Assembly (NCBI RefSeq): GCF_041053105.1
Contig: NZ_CP163444.1
Location: forward strand, 1,116,001 to 1,180,000
Length of the DNA: 64,000 nucleotides
Direction of reading: 5' to 3'
Origin: Streptomyces sp. R44
GTDB taxonomy: Bacteria; Actinomycetota; Actinomycetes; Streptomycetales; Streptomycetaceae
A program made the position numbers and the translations under genes. Under the pieces are notes generated by a model. It did not search any database. It had not been told where the DNA came from and saw nothing but the letters and a program-made list of their open reading frames with translations. Below are positions 1 to 8,339 of this stretch, piece after piece; positions within the stretch are counted from its first letter, which is position 1; each line of letters begins with the position of its first letter.

Positions 1-567
1 GGCAGCGTGTCGGTGATCGACGCCCGCCGGGGCCGGGTCGTGGCGACCGTGGAACTGGGCACCGGAACCGCCGCCTACGACGTGGCCGTCAGCCCGGACG
101 GCACCCTGGCGTACGTGAGCACGGGCAACGGGACGGAGTACGTGTCCGTCCTCGACACCCGCGCGGCGACCGTCCTCGACTCCGTGCCGGTCGAGGCCGG
201 CGCGGAGTCGCTGGCCGTGGCGCCCGACGGGTCGGAGGTGTACGTGTCCTCCGGCTTCGGGAACGAGGAGGTGTCGGTCATCGACACCGAGATGGGCACG
301 GTCGCGCGCAGCTTCCGTGTGCCCGGCGGCGCGGAGGGCCTCGCGCTCGGCTACGAGGGGCGGCAGATGTACGTCGCGACCGGGCTCGGTTCGCGGTCCG
401 CGGTCTACGTCGACACCGAGACCGACCGGGTCATGGGCAGCACGACGGTCGGGTCCGGTCCGATGAGCGTGGCCGTCGAGGCCGAGCCGGAGCCGGTGGC
501 TCCGCGCGCCGGTACCGGACGGCGGGTGCACTGGCAGACCGGCCAGAAGCAGTCCGGCACGCGCTGA
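1..567 (+). CDS. YVTN-type beta-propeller protein, 3' part
   Basis: The reading frame is open from the first base, so the true start lies left of the window. The visible 188 residues hold at least three propeller blades with the recurring pattern SPDG..xYV....VSVxDT, typical of YVTN/NHL-like cytochrome-D1-type propellers. These are usually secreted or surface-bound and serve as binding scaffolds. The last 30 residues leave the repeat and are rich in Pro, Arg and Gln, an unstructured tail. A DedA-family gene starts 11 bases after the stop and may be co-transcribed. No catalytic motif is visible; the function is unknown. Confidence 0.75.
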   Translation, partial: GSVSVIDARRGRVVATVELGTGTAAYDVAVSPDGTLAYVSTGNGTEYVSVLDTRAATVLDSVPVEAGAESLAVAPDGSEVYVSSGFGNEEVSVIDTEMGTVARSFRVPGGAEGLALGYEGRQMYVATGLGSRSAVYVDTETDRVMGSTTVGSGPMSVAVEAEPEPVAPRAGTGRRVHWQTGQKQSGTR

Positions 568-578
568 GCGCCGGCGCC

Positions 579-1247
579 GTGCCCATGACGACCCTCGCGA
601 CCGGAGTCGACTGGTGGTCGCCCGACTACTGGATCTCGACCTTCGGTCTGATCGGCATCCTGGTCATCGTCTTCGCCGAGTCGGGGCTCTTCGCCTTCCT
701 CCCGGGCGACTCGCTGCTCTTCACGGCCGGCCTGCTCGTCGCCGACGGCCGGTACATCCACCAGCCGCTGTGGCTGGTGATCGTCCTCCTCGTGGTGGCC
801 GCCGTGCTCGGCGACCAGGTGGGCTACGCGATCGGCGCGTTCTTCGGGCCCAGGCTCTTCAACCGGCCGGACTCCAGGTTCTTCCGACGGGAGAACCTGG
901 ACAGGGCGCACGAGTTCCTGGAGAAGTACGGGCCCAAGGCGATCGTCCTGGCCCGTTTCGTGCCGATCGTGCGGACCTTCGCGCCGATCGTGGCGGGGGC
1001 CGGGCGCATGAGGTACCGCACGTTCCTCACGTACAACGTGATCGGCGCCGTCGGCTGGGGCGCGGGCGTCACGCTCGCCGGTTACTGGCTCGGCCGGGTC
1101 GGCTTCGTCAGGGCCCACGTCGAGATCATCCTGATCGCGATCGTCCTGCTGTCGTTGGTCCCGGTGGTCCTCGGCGTCCTCAAGAGCCGCCGCAAGGCGA
1201 ACGAATCCCCCACGGACAGCCCGCGGTCGTCTCCCCGCGACCGCTGA
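579..1247 (+). CDS. DedA family membrane protein
   Basis: A 222-residue polytopic membrane protein of the DedA/SNARE-associated family. These act in the cytoplasmic membrane and, in studied members, as lipid carrier flippases or proton-dependent transporters. Family marks are the acidic segment ESGLFAFLPGDSLLF near residue 32 and the amphipathic stretch GPKAIVLARFVPIVRTFAPIVAGAGRM near 114-140 with conserved Arg and Pro. The C-terminus is a short basic tail. The GTG start at 579 is 11 bases after the previous stop. An ATG two codons later (585) is equally possible because neither has a clear ribosome binding site. Family assignment is firm; the transported substrate is not known. Confidence 0.9.
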   Translation: MPMTTLATGVDWWSPDYWISTFGLIGILVIVFAESGLFAFLPGDSLLFTAGLLVADGRYIHQPLWLVIVLLVVAAVLGDQVGYAIGAFFGPRLFNRPDSRFFRRENLDRAHEFLEKYGPKAIVLARFVPIVRTFAPIVAGAGRMRYRTFLTYNVIGAVGWGAGVTLAGYWLGRVGFVRAHVEIILIAIVLLSLVPVVLGVLKSRRKANESPTDSPRSSPRDR

Positions 1248-1370
1248 CACGGCGGACGGCTGAAAGCCGGTCTTCCTGCGCACGGAGCCGACGCCCTGTC
1301 CTGTGACATCCGCTGACGTACGGGACATCTGAGGGCGCGATACCAGCCAACTCACCCTGACGTAATGACA

Positions 1371-1435
1371 TGTTAACGCAACCATGGCACTCTTCTGAGC
1401 GTTCTCACGCAGAGATCATGCGCGTAACGCGCATG
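1371..1435. promoter_or_regulatory. Operator-like sites upstream of the first M4 protease
   Basis: This lies in the 304-base gap between dedA and the protease gene. Bases 1417-1435 form a perfect palindrome, CATGCGCG-taa-CGCGCATG, suited to a dimeric regulator. Just upstream, 1371-1384 reads TGTTAACGCAACCA, matching 13 of 14 positions of the reverse complement of the LacI-type site at 47179. The protease start codon is about 115 bases downstream. The rest of the gap shows no gene. Confidence 0.4.
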
Positions 1436-1551
1436 CCCTCAGCGGAAGTTGATGGCACATCACTTCATCGGTCCCCCACCGGACGGCTCGTCACCGATCC
1501 GCCCGATTCCCCAACGGCCGAGGCTCTCGGTCGTCTTCCAAGGAGCTCAGA

Positions 1552-3954
1552 GTGAGACGTTCCCCCCGAAAGGCTGTCGTCGCAGGAGTGCTGACAGCCA
1601 GTGCCGCGATGCTCGCCGCGGCGCTTCCGGCCGGCACCGCCCATGCCGGCACCGACACTCCGGTCCCGGCATGGGCCCGGAGCGCTTCCGCCGATGCCGC
1701 CCCCCGCGCGGGCGCGCTGCAGGTCAAGCTCAGCCCGACCGAACGGGCCGCCCTGATAGCCGACGCCACCGCCCACCGCGCCGCCACGGCCAGGGCCCTG
1801 GGCCTGGGCGCGCAGGAGGCACTGGTGGTCCAGTCCGTGCTCAAGGACGCCGACGGCACGGTGCACACCCGCTATGACCGCACCTACGGCGGCCTGCCGG
1901 TGCTCGGCGGCGAGCTGATCGTGCACACGGCCGCGAACGGCACCGTCAAGGACGTCACCAAGAACACCAAGGCCACCATCGCCGTCGCCTCCACGAAGGC
2001 CGCCAAGAGCGCCGAGTCGGCGAAGGCCGTCGCGCTGGGCAAGGCCGGGGCCCAGGGGGCCAAGTCCCCGAAGGCCGACCTGGTCCACCAGGTGGTCTGG
2101 GCCGGCTCCGGCAAGCCGGTCCTCGCCTGGGAGACCGTGGTCGGCGGGCTGCAGCACGACGGCACCCCCAGCCGGCTGCACGTCATCACCGACGCCGCCA
2201 CCGGCAAGGCGCTCTTCGAGTACGACGAGGTCAACACCGGCATCGGCAACAGCCGGTACAGCGGCCAGGTCACCATCGGGACCTCGGGATCCGCCGGCGA
2301 CTACACCATGAGCGACTCCGGCCGCGGTGGTCACAAGACCTACGACCTGGCCGGCTCCACGAACGACAACCAGCAGGGCACGCTGTTCACCGACGCCGAC
2401 GACGTCTGGGGCAACGGCCTGCCGGCCGACCGGCAGACCGCCGGCGTGGACGCGCAGTACGGCGCCCAGCTGACCTGGGACTACTACAAGAACGTGCACG
2501 CCCGTAACGGCATCAGGAACGACGGCGTGGGCGCCTACTCCCGGGTCCACTACGGCGACGCCTACGTCAACGCCTTCTGGGACGACTTCTGCTTCTGCAT
2601 GACCTACGGCGACGGCGCCAACAACGCCAATCCGCTCACCTCGATCGACGTGGCCGCCCATGAGATGACGCACGGCGTCACCTCCAACACCGCCCGCCTG
2701 ATCTACAGCGGAGAGTCCGGCGGCCTGAACGAGGCCACCTCCGACATCTTCGCCGCCGCGGTGGAGTTCTGGGCCGGCAACCCCTCCGACGTCGGTGACT
2801 ACCTGGTCGGCGAGAAGATCAACATCCGTGGCGACGGCAAGCCGCTGCGCTACATGGACCAGCCCTCCAAGGACGGCAAGTCCAAGGACTACTGGGATCC
2901 CGCCCTCGGCGACGCCAACGTCCACTACTCCTCCGGCCCGGCGAACCACTGGTTCTACCTGGCCTCCGAGGGCAGCGGCGCCAAGACGGTCAACGGTGTC
3001 GCCTACAACAGCCCCACCTTCGACGGGCTGCCGGTCACCGCGATCGGCCGGGACGCCGCGATGAAGATCTGGTACCGCGCGCTGACCACCTACATGACCG
3101 GCTCCACCAACTACGCCGGCGCCCGCCTCGCCACCCTCCGGGCCGCCGCCGACCTGTACGGCGAAGGCAGCGCCACCTACGTCCACGCCGCCAACGCCTG
3201 GGCCGCCGTCAACGTCGGCGCCCGTCTCCCCCTGGGCGTGCGGATCACGGCCCCCGGCAGCCAGTACACGGCGGTCAACACCGCCGCGAACCTGCAGGTC
3301 CAGGCCATCAGCACCAACTCCGGCCCGCTGACCTACTCCGCCACCGGCCTGCCCGCGGGCCTGTCGATCAACGCCTCCACCGGCCTGATCTCCGGCACCG
3401 CGACCACGCTGGGCACCAGCAACGTCACGGTCACGGCGAAGGACTCCACCAACGCCTCCGCCACCACCGCGTTCACCTGGAAGATCTACACGCCCGGCCC
3501 CTGCAACCCGGTGCAGCTGCTCGGCAACCCCGGCTTCGAGTCCGGCAACACCACGTGGACCGCCACCGCCGGCGTCATCGACAACGGCACCCAGACGCAG
3601 CCGCGCACCGGTACGTGGAAGGCGTGGATGGGCGGCTACAGCCAGGCGCACACCGACACCCTGTCGCAGACGGTGAACATCCCGGCCGGCTGCCCCGCCA
3701 CCCTGACGTACTGGCTGCACATCAACACCGACGAGATCATGAACACGGTGTACGACACGCTGAAGGTCCAGGCGAACGGGACCACCCTGGCCACGTACTC
3801 CAACCTGGACAAGAACACCGGCTACGTGCAGAAGAGCTTCGACCTCTCCGCCTTCGCCGGGCAGAGCGTCACCCTGAAGTTCACGGCTGCGTTGGACTAC
3901 GCCTATCAGACGTCCTTCATGCTCGACGACGTCGCCCTCACCGTCACCCCCTGA
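1552..3954 (+). CDS. Secreted M4 family neutral metalloprotease
   Basis: Secreted thermolysin-type zinc endopeptidase, 800 residues. In order: a Sec signal peptide (about 1-32, Arg-rich n-region, AHA-like end), an FTP/PepSY propeptide that chaperones and inhibits the enzyme (about 45-215), the M4 catalytic domain (about 230-560), an Ig-like domain (about 560-650) and a C-terminal jelly-roll type domain starting at NPGFESG. Zinc ligands are visible as HEMTH (His370, His374, catalytic Glu371) and Glu394 in GGLNEATSD. AAGGAG six bases before the GTG supports this start. The following gene is a paralogue with the same domain order. The two are separated by 205 bases with no strong hairpin, so they may share a transcript. 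Its likely role is extracellular protein degradation. Confidence 0.93.
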   Translation: MRRSPRKAVVAGVLTASAAMLAAALPAGTAHAGTDTPVPAWARSASADAAPRAGALQVKLSPTERAALIADATAHRAATARALGLGAQEALVVQSVLKDADGTVHTRYDRTYGGLPVLGGELIVHTAANGTVKDVTKNTKATIAVASTKAAKSAESAKAVALGKAGAQGAKSPKADLVHQVVWAGSGKPVLAWETVVGGLQHDGTPSRLHVITDAATGKALFEYDEVNTGIGNSRYSGQVTIGTSGSAGDYTMSDSGRGGHKTYDLAGSTNDNQQGTLFTDADDVWGNGLPADRQTAGVDAQYGAQLTWDYYKNVHARNGIRNDGVGAYSRVHYGDAYVNAFWDDFCFCMTYGDGANNANPLTSIDVAAHEMTHGVTSNTARLIYSGESGGLNEATSDIFAAAVEFWAGNPSDVGDYLVGEKINIRGDGKPLRYMDQPSKDGKSKDYWDPALGDANVHYSSGPANHWFYLASEGSGAKTVNGVAYNSPTFDGLPVTAIGRDAAMKIWYRALTTYMTGSTNYAGARLATLRAAADLYGEGSATYVHAANAWAAVNVGARLPLGVRITAPGSQYTAVNTAANLQVQAISTNSGPLTYSATGLPAGLSINASTGLISGTATTLGTSNVTVTAKDSTNASATTAFTWKIYTPGPCNPVQLLGNPGFESGNTTWTATAGVIDNGTQTQPRTGTWKAWMGGYSQAHTDTLSQTVNIPAGCPATLTYWLHINTDEIMNTVYDTLKVQANGTTLATYSNLDKNTGYVQKSFDLSAFAGQSVTLKFTAALDYAYQTSFMLDDVALTVTP

Positions 3955-4159
3955 CGCCCTCGGCGCGACCGAGGCCCTGACGGGCCTCCGCACGACCGCG
4001 CAGGCCACCCTTGCACAACTCGAAGCAGCTGACGATCAGTCAACTGACCTGCTGTGCAGGGTGGTTCCGCGCGCGCCTCCTTGATCGGTCCCGACCGGGC
4101 GGATCCCCGTCCGCCCGGTCTCCGGCCGATCCCTTCGGTCGAAGTCCTAGGAGTTCACT

Positions 4160-6592
4160 GTGAGACGTTCCCCCCACAAGGCTGTCGCCGCATGTGCGCT
4201 GATAGCCGGCGCCGCGATGGTCGCCTCCGCACTGCCCGCCACGGCCGCCTCCGCCACCACCACCGCCGGCGCAGGCGCCCGGACACCGGGCCAGGCCGCC
4301 GCCGTCAGCCCGGCACCTCGCGCCGGCGCGCTGGAGGTCGAGCTCACCTCGGCCCAGCACGCGGCGCTGCTGGCCGACGCACAGGCACACCGCGCCACCA
4401 CGGCCCGCGCCCTGGGCCTGGACACCCAGGAGCAGTTGCTGCCGAAGTCCGTCCTGAAGGACGCCGACGGCACGCTCCACACCCGCTACGAGCGCACCTT
4501 CGCCGGCCTGCCGGTCCTCGGCGGAGACCTGGTCGTGCACACGGCCGCCGGCGGTGCCGTCAAGGGCGTCACCAAGGCCACCCGGGCGACGGTCTCCGTC
4601 GCCTCCACCACCGAGGCCAAGACGGCCGATTCGGCGAAGTCCTTCGCGGTCGGGCGCGCCCGGGCCGAAGGCGCCACGTCCCCGAAGGCCGACTCGGTCC
4701 GCAAGGTCGTCTGGGCCGCGACCGGCAGCCCCACCCTGGCCTGGGAGACCGTCGTCGGCGGGCTGCAGCACGACAAGACCCCTTCCGAACTGCACGTCGT
4801 CACCGACGCGAAGACCGGAGCCAAGCTGTTCGAGTACCAGGCCGTCAAGAACGGCATCGGCAACAGCCAGTACTCCGGCCAGGTCACCCTCAACACCTCG
4901 GGGTCCGCCGGCAACTACAGCCTGATCGACAGCACCCGCAGCGGCCACAAGGTCACCGACCTCGACCACGCCACGGACGACCCCTTCGGCGGCAACATCC
5001 CCGTCGGCACGACGTACACCGACTCCGACGACGTCTGGGGGACCGGCGCGGGCGCCAACGGGCAGACCGCCGCCGTGGACGCGGCGTACGGCGCACAGCT
5101 GACGTGGGACTACTACAAGAACGTCCATGCCCGCACGGGCATTCGCAACGACGGCGTCGCCGCGTACTCCCGCGTCCACTACGACAACATCTACCGCAAC
5201 GCGTTCTGGTGGGACGCCTGCTTCTGCATGACCTACGGTGACGGCTACTACAACACGAGCGCGCTCACCTCGATCGACGTCGCGGCGCACGAGATGACGC
5301 ACGGCGTCACCTCCAACACCGCCCACCTGGTCTACAGCGGCGAGGCCGGCGGCCTGAACGAGGCCACCTCCGACATCCTGGCCACCGCCGCGGAGTTCTG
5401 GGCGAACAACTCCTCCGACGTCGGTGACTACATGATCGGGGAGAAGATCAACTACGACCTCGACGGCAAGCCGCTGCGGTACATGGACCAGCCGTCCAAG
5501 GACGGCGGGTCCAAGGACTCCTGGTACTCCGGTATCGGCAACATCGACGTCCACTTGTCCTCCGGCCCGGCCAACCACTGGTTCTACCTGGCCTCCGAGG
5601 GCAACGGCGCCAAGACGGTCAACGGTGTCGGCTACAACAGCCCCACCTCCGACGGCCTGCCGGTCAATCCGATCGGCCGCGACGCCGCCGCGAAGATCTG
5701 GTACCGGGCGCTGACCACCTACATGACCAGCAACACCGACTACGCCGGCGCCCGCGCCGCCACCCTCCAGGCCGCCGCCGACCTGTACGGGGCGAGCAGT
5801 CCCACCTACAAGAACGCGGCCAACGCGTGGGCCGCGGTCAACGTCGGCCCCCGCATCACCCAGGGCGTGACGCTCACCAACCCCGGCAACCAGGTCTCCG
5901 CGACCGGCACGGCGGTGAGCCTGCAGGTCCAGGCCACCAGCAGCAACGCCGGGGCGATGACCTACACGGCCACCGGCCTGCCCGCCGGCCTGAGTCTCAA
6001 CACCTCCACCGGCAAGATCACCGGGACCCCCACCACGGCCGGCACCACCACCGTCACGCTCACCGTCACGGACGCCACCGGCGCCTACGACGTCGTCTCG
6101 TTCTCCTGGCTCACCTACTCCGGCGCCTGCACCACGACGCAGCTGCTCGGCAACGCGGGCTTCGAGTCCGGCAACACCGCGTGGACCACGACCGGTAGCG
6201 GCCCGGTCATCACCAACGACACCTCCTGGCTGCCCACGCGCACCGGCACCTGGAAGTCGCTGGTGGGCGGCAACGGTTCCACGGCCTCCGACACGCTGAC
6301 GCAGACGGTGTCCGTGCCCTACGGCTGCAAGGCCACGGTCAGCTTCTGGATGCGCATCGTCACCAACGAGGGCACCACGTCCATCCCGTACGACAAGATG
6401 ACCGTCACGGCCAACGGCACCACCCTGGCCACGTACTCCAACCTGGACAAGAGCACCGGCTACGTCCAGAAGACGGTCGACCTCGCCCCGGTCGCAGGAC
6501 AGAACGTCACCCTGACCTTCAAGAGCGCGGAGGACGGGTCCATCCCGACCTACTTCCTGATCGACGACACCGCGTTCACCGTCCACAGCTGA
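4160..6592 (+). CDS. Secreted M4 family neutral metalloprotease, paralogue
   Basis: Tandem paralogue of the preceding protease, 810 residues, with the same architecture: signal peptide to about residue 30, FTP/PepSY propeptide, M4 catalytic domain, Ig-like domain, C-terminal jelly-roll type domain (NAGFESG). The zinc site is intact: HEMTH at 377-381 and Glu401. The catalytic domain is far closer to its neighbour than the propeptide junction or the tail, as expected for duplication followed by divergence in binding regions. TAGGAG six bases before the GTG supports the start. A strong bidirectional terminator follows six bases after the stop. Confidence 0.93.
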   Translation: MRRSPHKAVAACALIAGAAMVASALPATAASATTTAGAGARTPGQAAAVSPAPRAGALEVELTSAQHAALLADAQAHRATTARALGLDTQEQLLPKSVLKDADGTLHTRYERTFAGLPVLGGDLVVHTAAGGAVKGVTKATRATVSVASTTEAKTADSAKSFAVGRARAEGATSPKADSVRKVVWAATGSPTLAWETVVGGLQHDKTPSELHVVTDAKTGAKLFEYQAVKNGIGNSQYSGQVTLNTSGSAGNYSLIDSTRSGHKVTDLDHATDDPFGGNIPVGTTYTDSDDVWGTGAGANGQTAAVDAAYGAQLTWDYYKNVHARTGIRNDGVAAYSRVHYDNIYRNAFWWDACFCMTYGDGYYNTSALTSIDVAAHEMTHGVTSNTAHLVYSGEAGGLNEATSDILATAAEFWANNSSDVGDYMIGEKINYDLDGKPLRYMDQPSKDGGSKDSWYSGIGNIDVHLSSGPANHWFYLASEGNGAKTVNGVGYNSPTSDGLPVNPIGRDAAAKIWYRALTTYMTSNTDYAGARAATLQAAADLYGASSPTYKNAANAWAAVNVGPRITQGVTLTNPGNQVSATGTAVSLQVQATSSNAGAMTYTATGLPAGLSLNTSTGKITGTPTTAGTTTVTLTVTDATGAYDVVSFSWLTYSGACTTTQLLGNAGFESGNTAWTTTGSGPVITNDTSWLPTRTGTWKSLVGGNGSTASDTLTQTVSVPYGCKATVSFWMRIVTNEGTTSIPYDKMTVTANGTTLATYSNLDKSTGYVQKTVDLAPVAGQNVTLTFKSAEDGSIPTYFLIDDTAFTVHS

Positions 6593-6597
6593 CCCAC

Positions 6598-6638
6598 GCC
6601 GGGAGCGGGCGGGCCGACGGCCGCCGCCCGCTCCCGGC
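6598..6638. terminator. Bidirectional terminator
   Basis: Perfect 15-bp inverted repeat (GCCGGGAGCGGGCGG and its complement) around an 11-base loop, lying between two convergent genes. There is no T-run, as is usual in high-GC actinomycetes. Confidence 0.85.
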
Positions 6639-6675
6639 GACCCTCACACCGTCGAAGCCGCCTGCCGGGCCGCGG

Positions 6676-7269
6676 TCACGGCGGGAAGGGGGACGTGCCG
6701 AAAAGGGAGTCGAGCACCTCGCCCCCATGGCCGACGACGAGACAGTCCGCGGCCACCGGTCCCCGCGCAAGCTCCGCGAGCCGGGCCAGGGCCGCCGCTT
6801 CGGAGGGAAGCTCGGCCGGGTCGAGACCCAGCGCCCGGGCCGCGCGGTCGCGTCGCTGGTCGAGATCGGGCAGGTCCTCCCGCAACTCATCGGCAACCGA
6901 ACGGAGTTCTTCGGCGGTCTTGCCGGGAGCGTCCCGCCACCACGGCGCCACGAGACACAACCGCACCAGCTCCGGCAGCCCGAGCGCGAGCAGGTCGGCC
7001 TCGCCGTCGAGGCTTACGTACACCACCGGGCGTTCCTCTCCGCCTTCGCCCACGAAACAGAAGGCGTCCCCCGAGCCCGAACGCGCGAACTGGTCGAGGC
7101 TCGCCCCGGAGGCGAGCCGGACTCCGGCCTCCAGCGTGTGGGCGGCGGGGTTCGTCGCGTCGAAGTCCGCCACTTCGGCGAAAAACGCGATGCACCGCCG
7201 GTCGGCGCCCAGGAGGGGCAGCATCGCGCCCGGCGCATCGGGGCCGGCCGCCGCGTTCGATCCGCTCAC
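6676..7269 (-). CDS. Hypothetical protein, possibly SUKH/SMI1-like
   Basis: Soluble acidic protein of about 197 residues without signal peptide or membrane segment. The first half (CIAFFAEV...GDAFCFVG...PVVYVSLDGEADLLA) resembles the beta-strand-rich core seen in SMI1/KNR4 (SUKH) domain proteins, often immunity or regulatory proteins in actinomycetes. This is a weak, pattern-level resemblance. The second half is helical and rich in Glu, Arg and Ala. The frame is open up to 7314, but GTG at 7269 removes an Arg/Cys-rich stretch unlike the rest of the protein. No convincing ribosome binding site decides it. It is convergent to the protease and divergent from the first ROK gene. Confidence 0.6.
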   Translation of the reverse strand: MSGSNAAAGPDAPGAMLPLLGADRRCIAFFAEVADFDATNPAAHTLEAGVRLASGASLDQFARSGSGDAFCFVGEGGEERPVVYVSLDGEADLLALGLPELVRLCLVAPWWRDAPGKTAEELRSVADELREDLPDLDQRRDRAARALGLDPAELPSEAAALARLAELARGPVAADCLVVGHGGEVLDSLFGTSPFPP

Positions 7270-7401
7270 TCTGCCACTGTAAGCCTGGCCCCGGCAGCGG
7301 GCAGGCCAGCGCAAGACAGAGCCAGGCTTGCTCAGTGCTGCTCACAGGAGCTATAAGTACTCCATAATCGAGCACTGTTCATGCAAGAAACGGATCGGTT
7401 C

Positions 7402-8310
7402 ATGAACGTCATCGCTCTGGAGGTCGGCGGGGCGCACATCAAGGGCTGTGTCCTCGGCCCCGACGGGGTCCTGCGGGAACGGGAGCGCTGGTTCACCCGC
7501 CCCGAGCGAGGACCGGACGCCGTCCTCGAGACCGTGCTCGAATCCGCCGCCACCCTTGCCCACCGCGGCCGCGCGGTGGCGGCGGGGATCGTGGTGCCCG
7601 GCGTCGTCGACGACACGGCCGGAAGCGCGGTTCTCGCCGGTGCACTGGGATGGCGGGGCATGCCGGTGCGGGACTGGGTGGCCGAGCATCTCGACATGCC
7701 CGTGGCCTTCGGCCATGACGTGCGCGCCGGCGGACTCGCCGAAGCCCGCCTCGGCGCCGGCCGCGCCAGCCGGAACTTCCTGTTCGTCTCCATCGGCACG
7801 GGAATCGCCGCCGCGTGGATGCTCGACGGTCAGGTGGTACCGGGGAGTCGAGGCGGAGGAGGCGAACTCGGCCACCTCGTGGTCCGACCCGGCGGCGCAC
7901 TCTGCCACTGCGGTGGGCGAGGTTGCCTGGAGACCGTCGCCTCCTCCGCCGCGCTCGCTCACCGGTACTCCCGGCTCACGAAATGGCGTGGCGTCGGAGC
8001 GGGCGAGCTCTACCACCGCGCCGACTCGGGCGATGCCGTCGCCCGCGCCGTCTGCGCGGAGGCCATGGAGGTTCTGGCAGCCACCCTCGCGACAGTCGTC
8101 ACTCTGTACGCTCCCGAGCTCCTGGTCATCGGCGGCGAACTGGGGAGCGCCGGCGGGGGACGCCTCGCACCGCTACGGGACGCCTTGGCCCGGCGGCTGA
8201 CCTTCCAGGCCATGCCCGAGGTGCTGCCCGCCGCCTTCGGGGATCGCTCGGGGTGCATGGGAGCGGCCCTCCTCGCCCAGGATCTTCAGCGCGAGGCCGC
8301 TGCCGCCTGA
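7402..8310 (+). CDS. ROK family sugar kinase-like protein
   Basis: ROK-family protein, about 302 residues, paralogue of the ROK protein at 14298. Members phosphorylate hexoses or amino sugars, or act as sugar-sensing repressors. No N-terminal helix-turn-helix is present, so a kinase role is expected. Visible motifs: the phosphate loop EVGGAHIKG, the GIVVPGVVDD segment, GHDVRAGG with the catalytic Asp, and the zinc signature CHCGGRGCLE. The phosphate loop is unusual: Glu and Ala replace the Asp and Thr of DxGGTxxK. A -10-like CATAAT at 7363-7368 would put transcription start near 7375, which favours ATG 7402 over an in-frame ATG at 7381. It diverges from the importer genes to its right. Confidence 0.85.
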   Translation: MNVIALEVGGAHIKGCVLGPDGVLRERERWFTRPERGPDAVLETVLESAATLAHRGRAVAAGIVVPGVVDDTAGSAVLAGALGWRGMPVRDWVAEHLDMPVAFGHDVRAGGLAEARLGAGRASRNFLFVSIGTGIAAAWMLDGQVVPGSRGGGGELGHLVVRPGGALCHCGGRGCLETVASSAALAHRYSRLTKWRGVGAGELYHRADSGDAVARAVCAEAMEVLAATLATVVTLYAPELLVIGGELGSAGGGRLAPLRDALARRLTFQAMPEVLPAAFGDRSGCMGAALLAQDLQREAAAA

Positions 8311-8339
8311 CGGCCGCGGCAGGGCGCGGCTCGCGCTCC

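Noticed and set aside
1465..4008. Very long open frames antisense to the M4 proteases, GH30 and the LanM region
   Set aside because: They are shadows created by GC-rich third positions: composition is Gly/Arg/Val/Asp-rich, no domain is recognisable, and the sense strand encodes complete known proteins.
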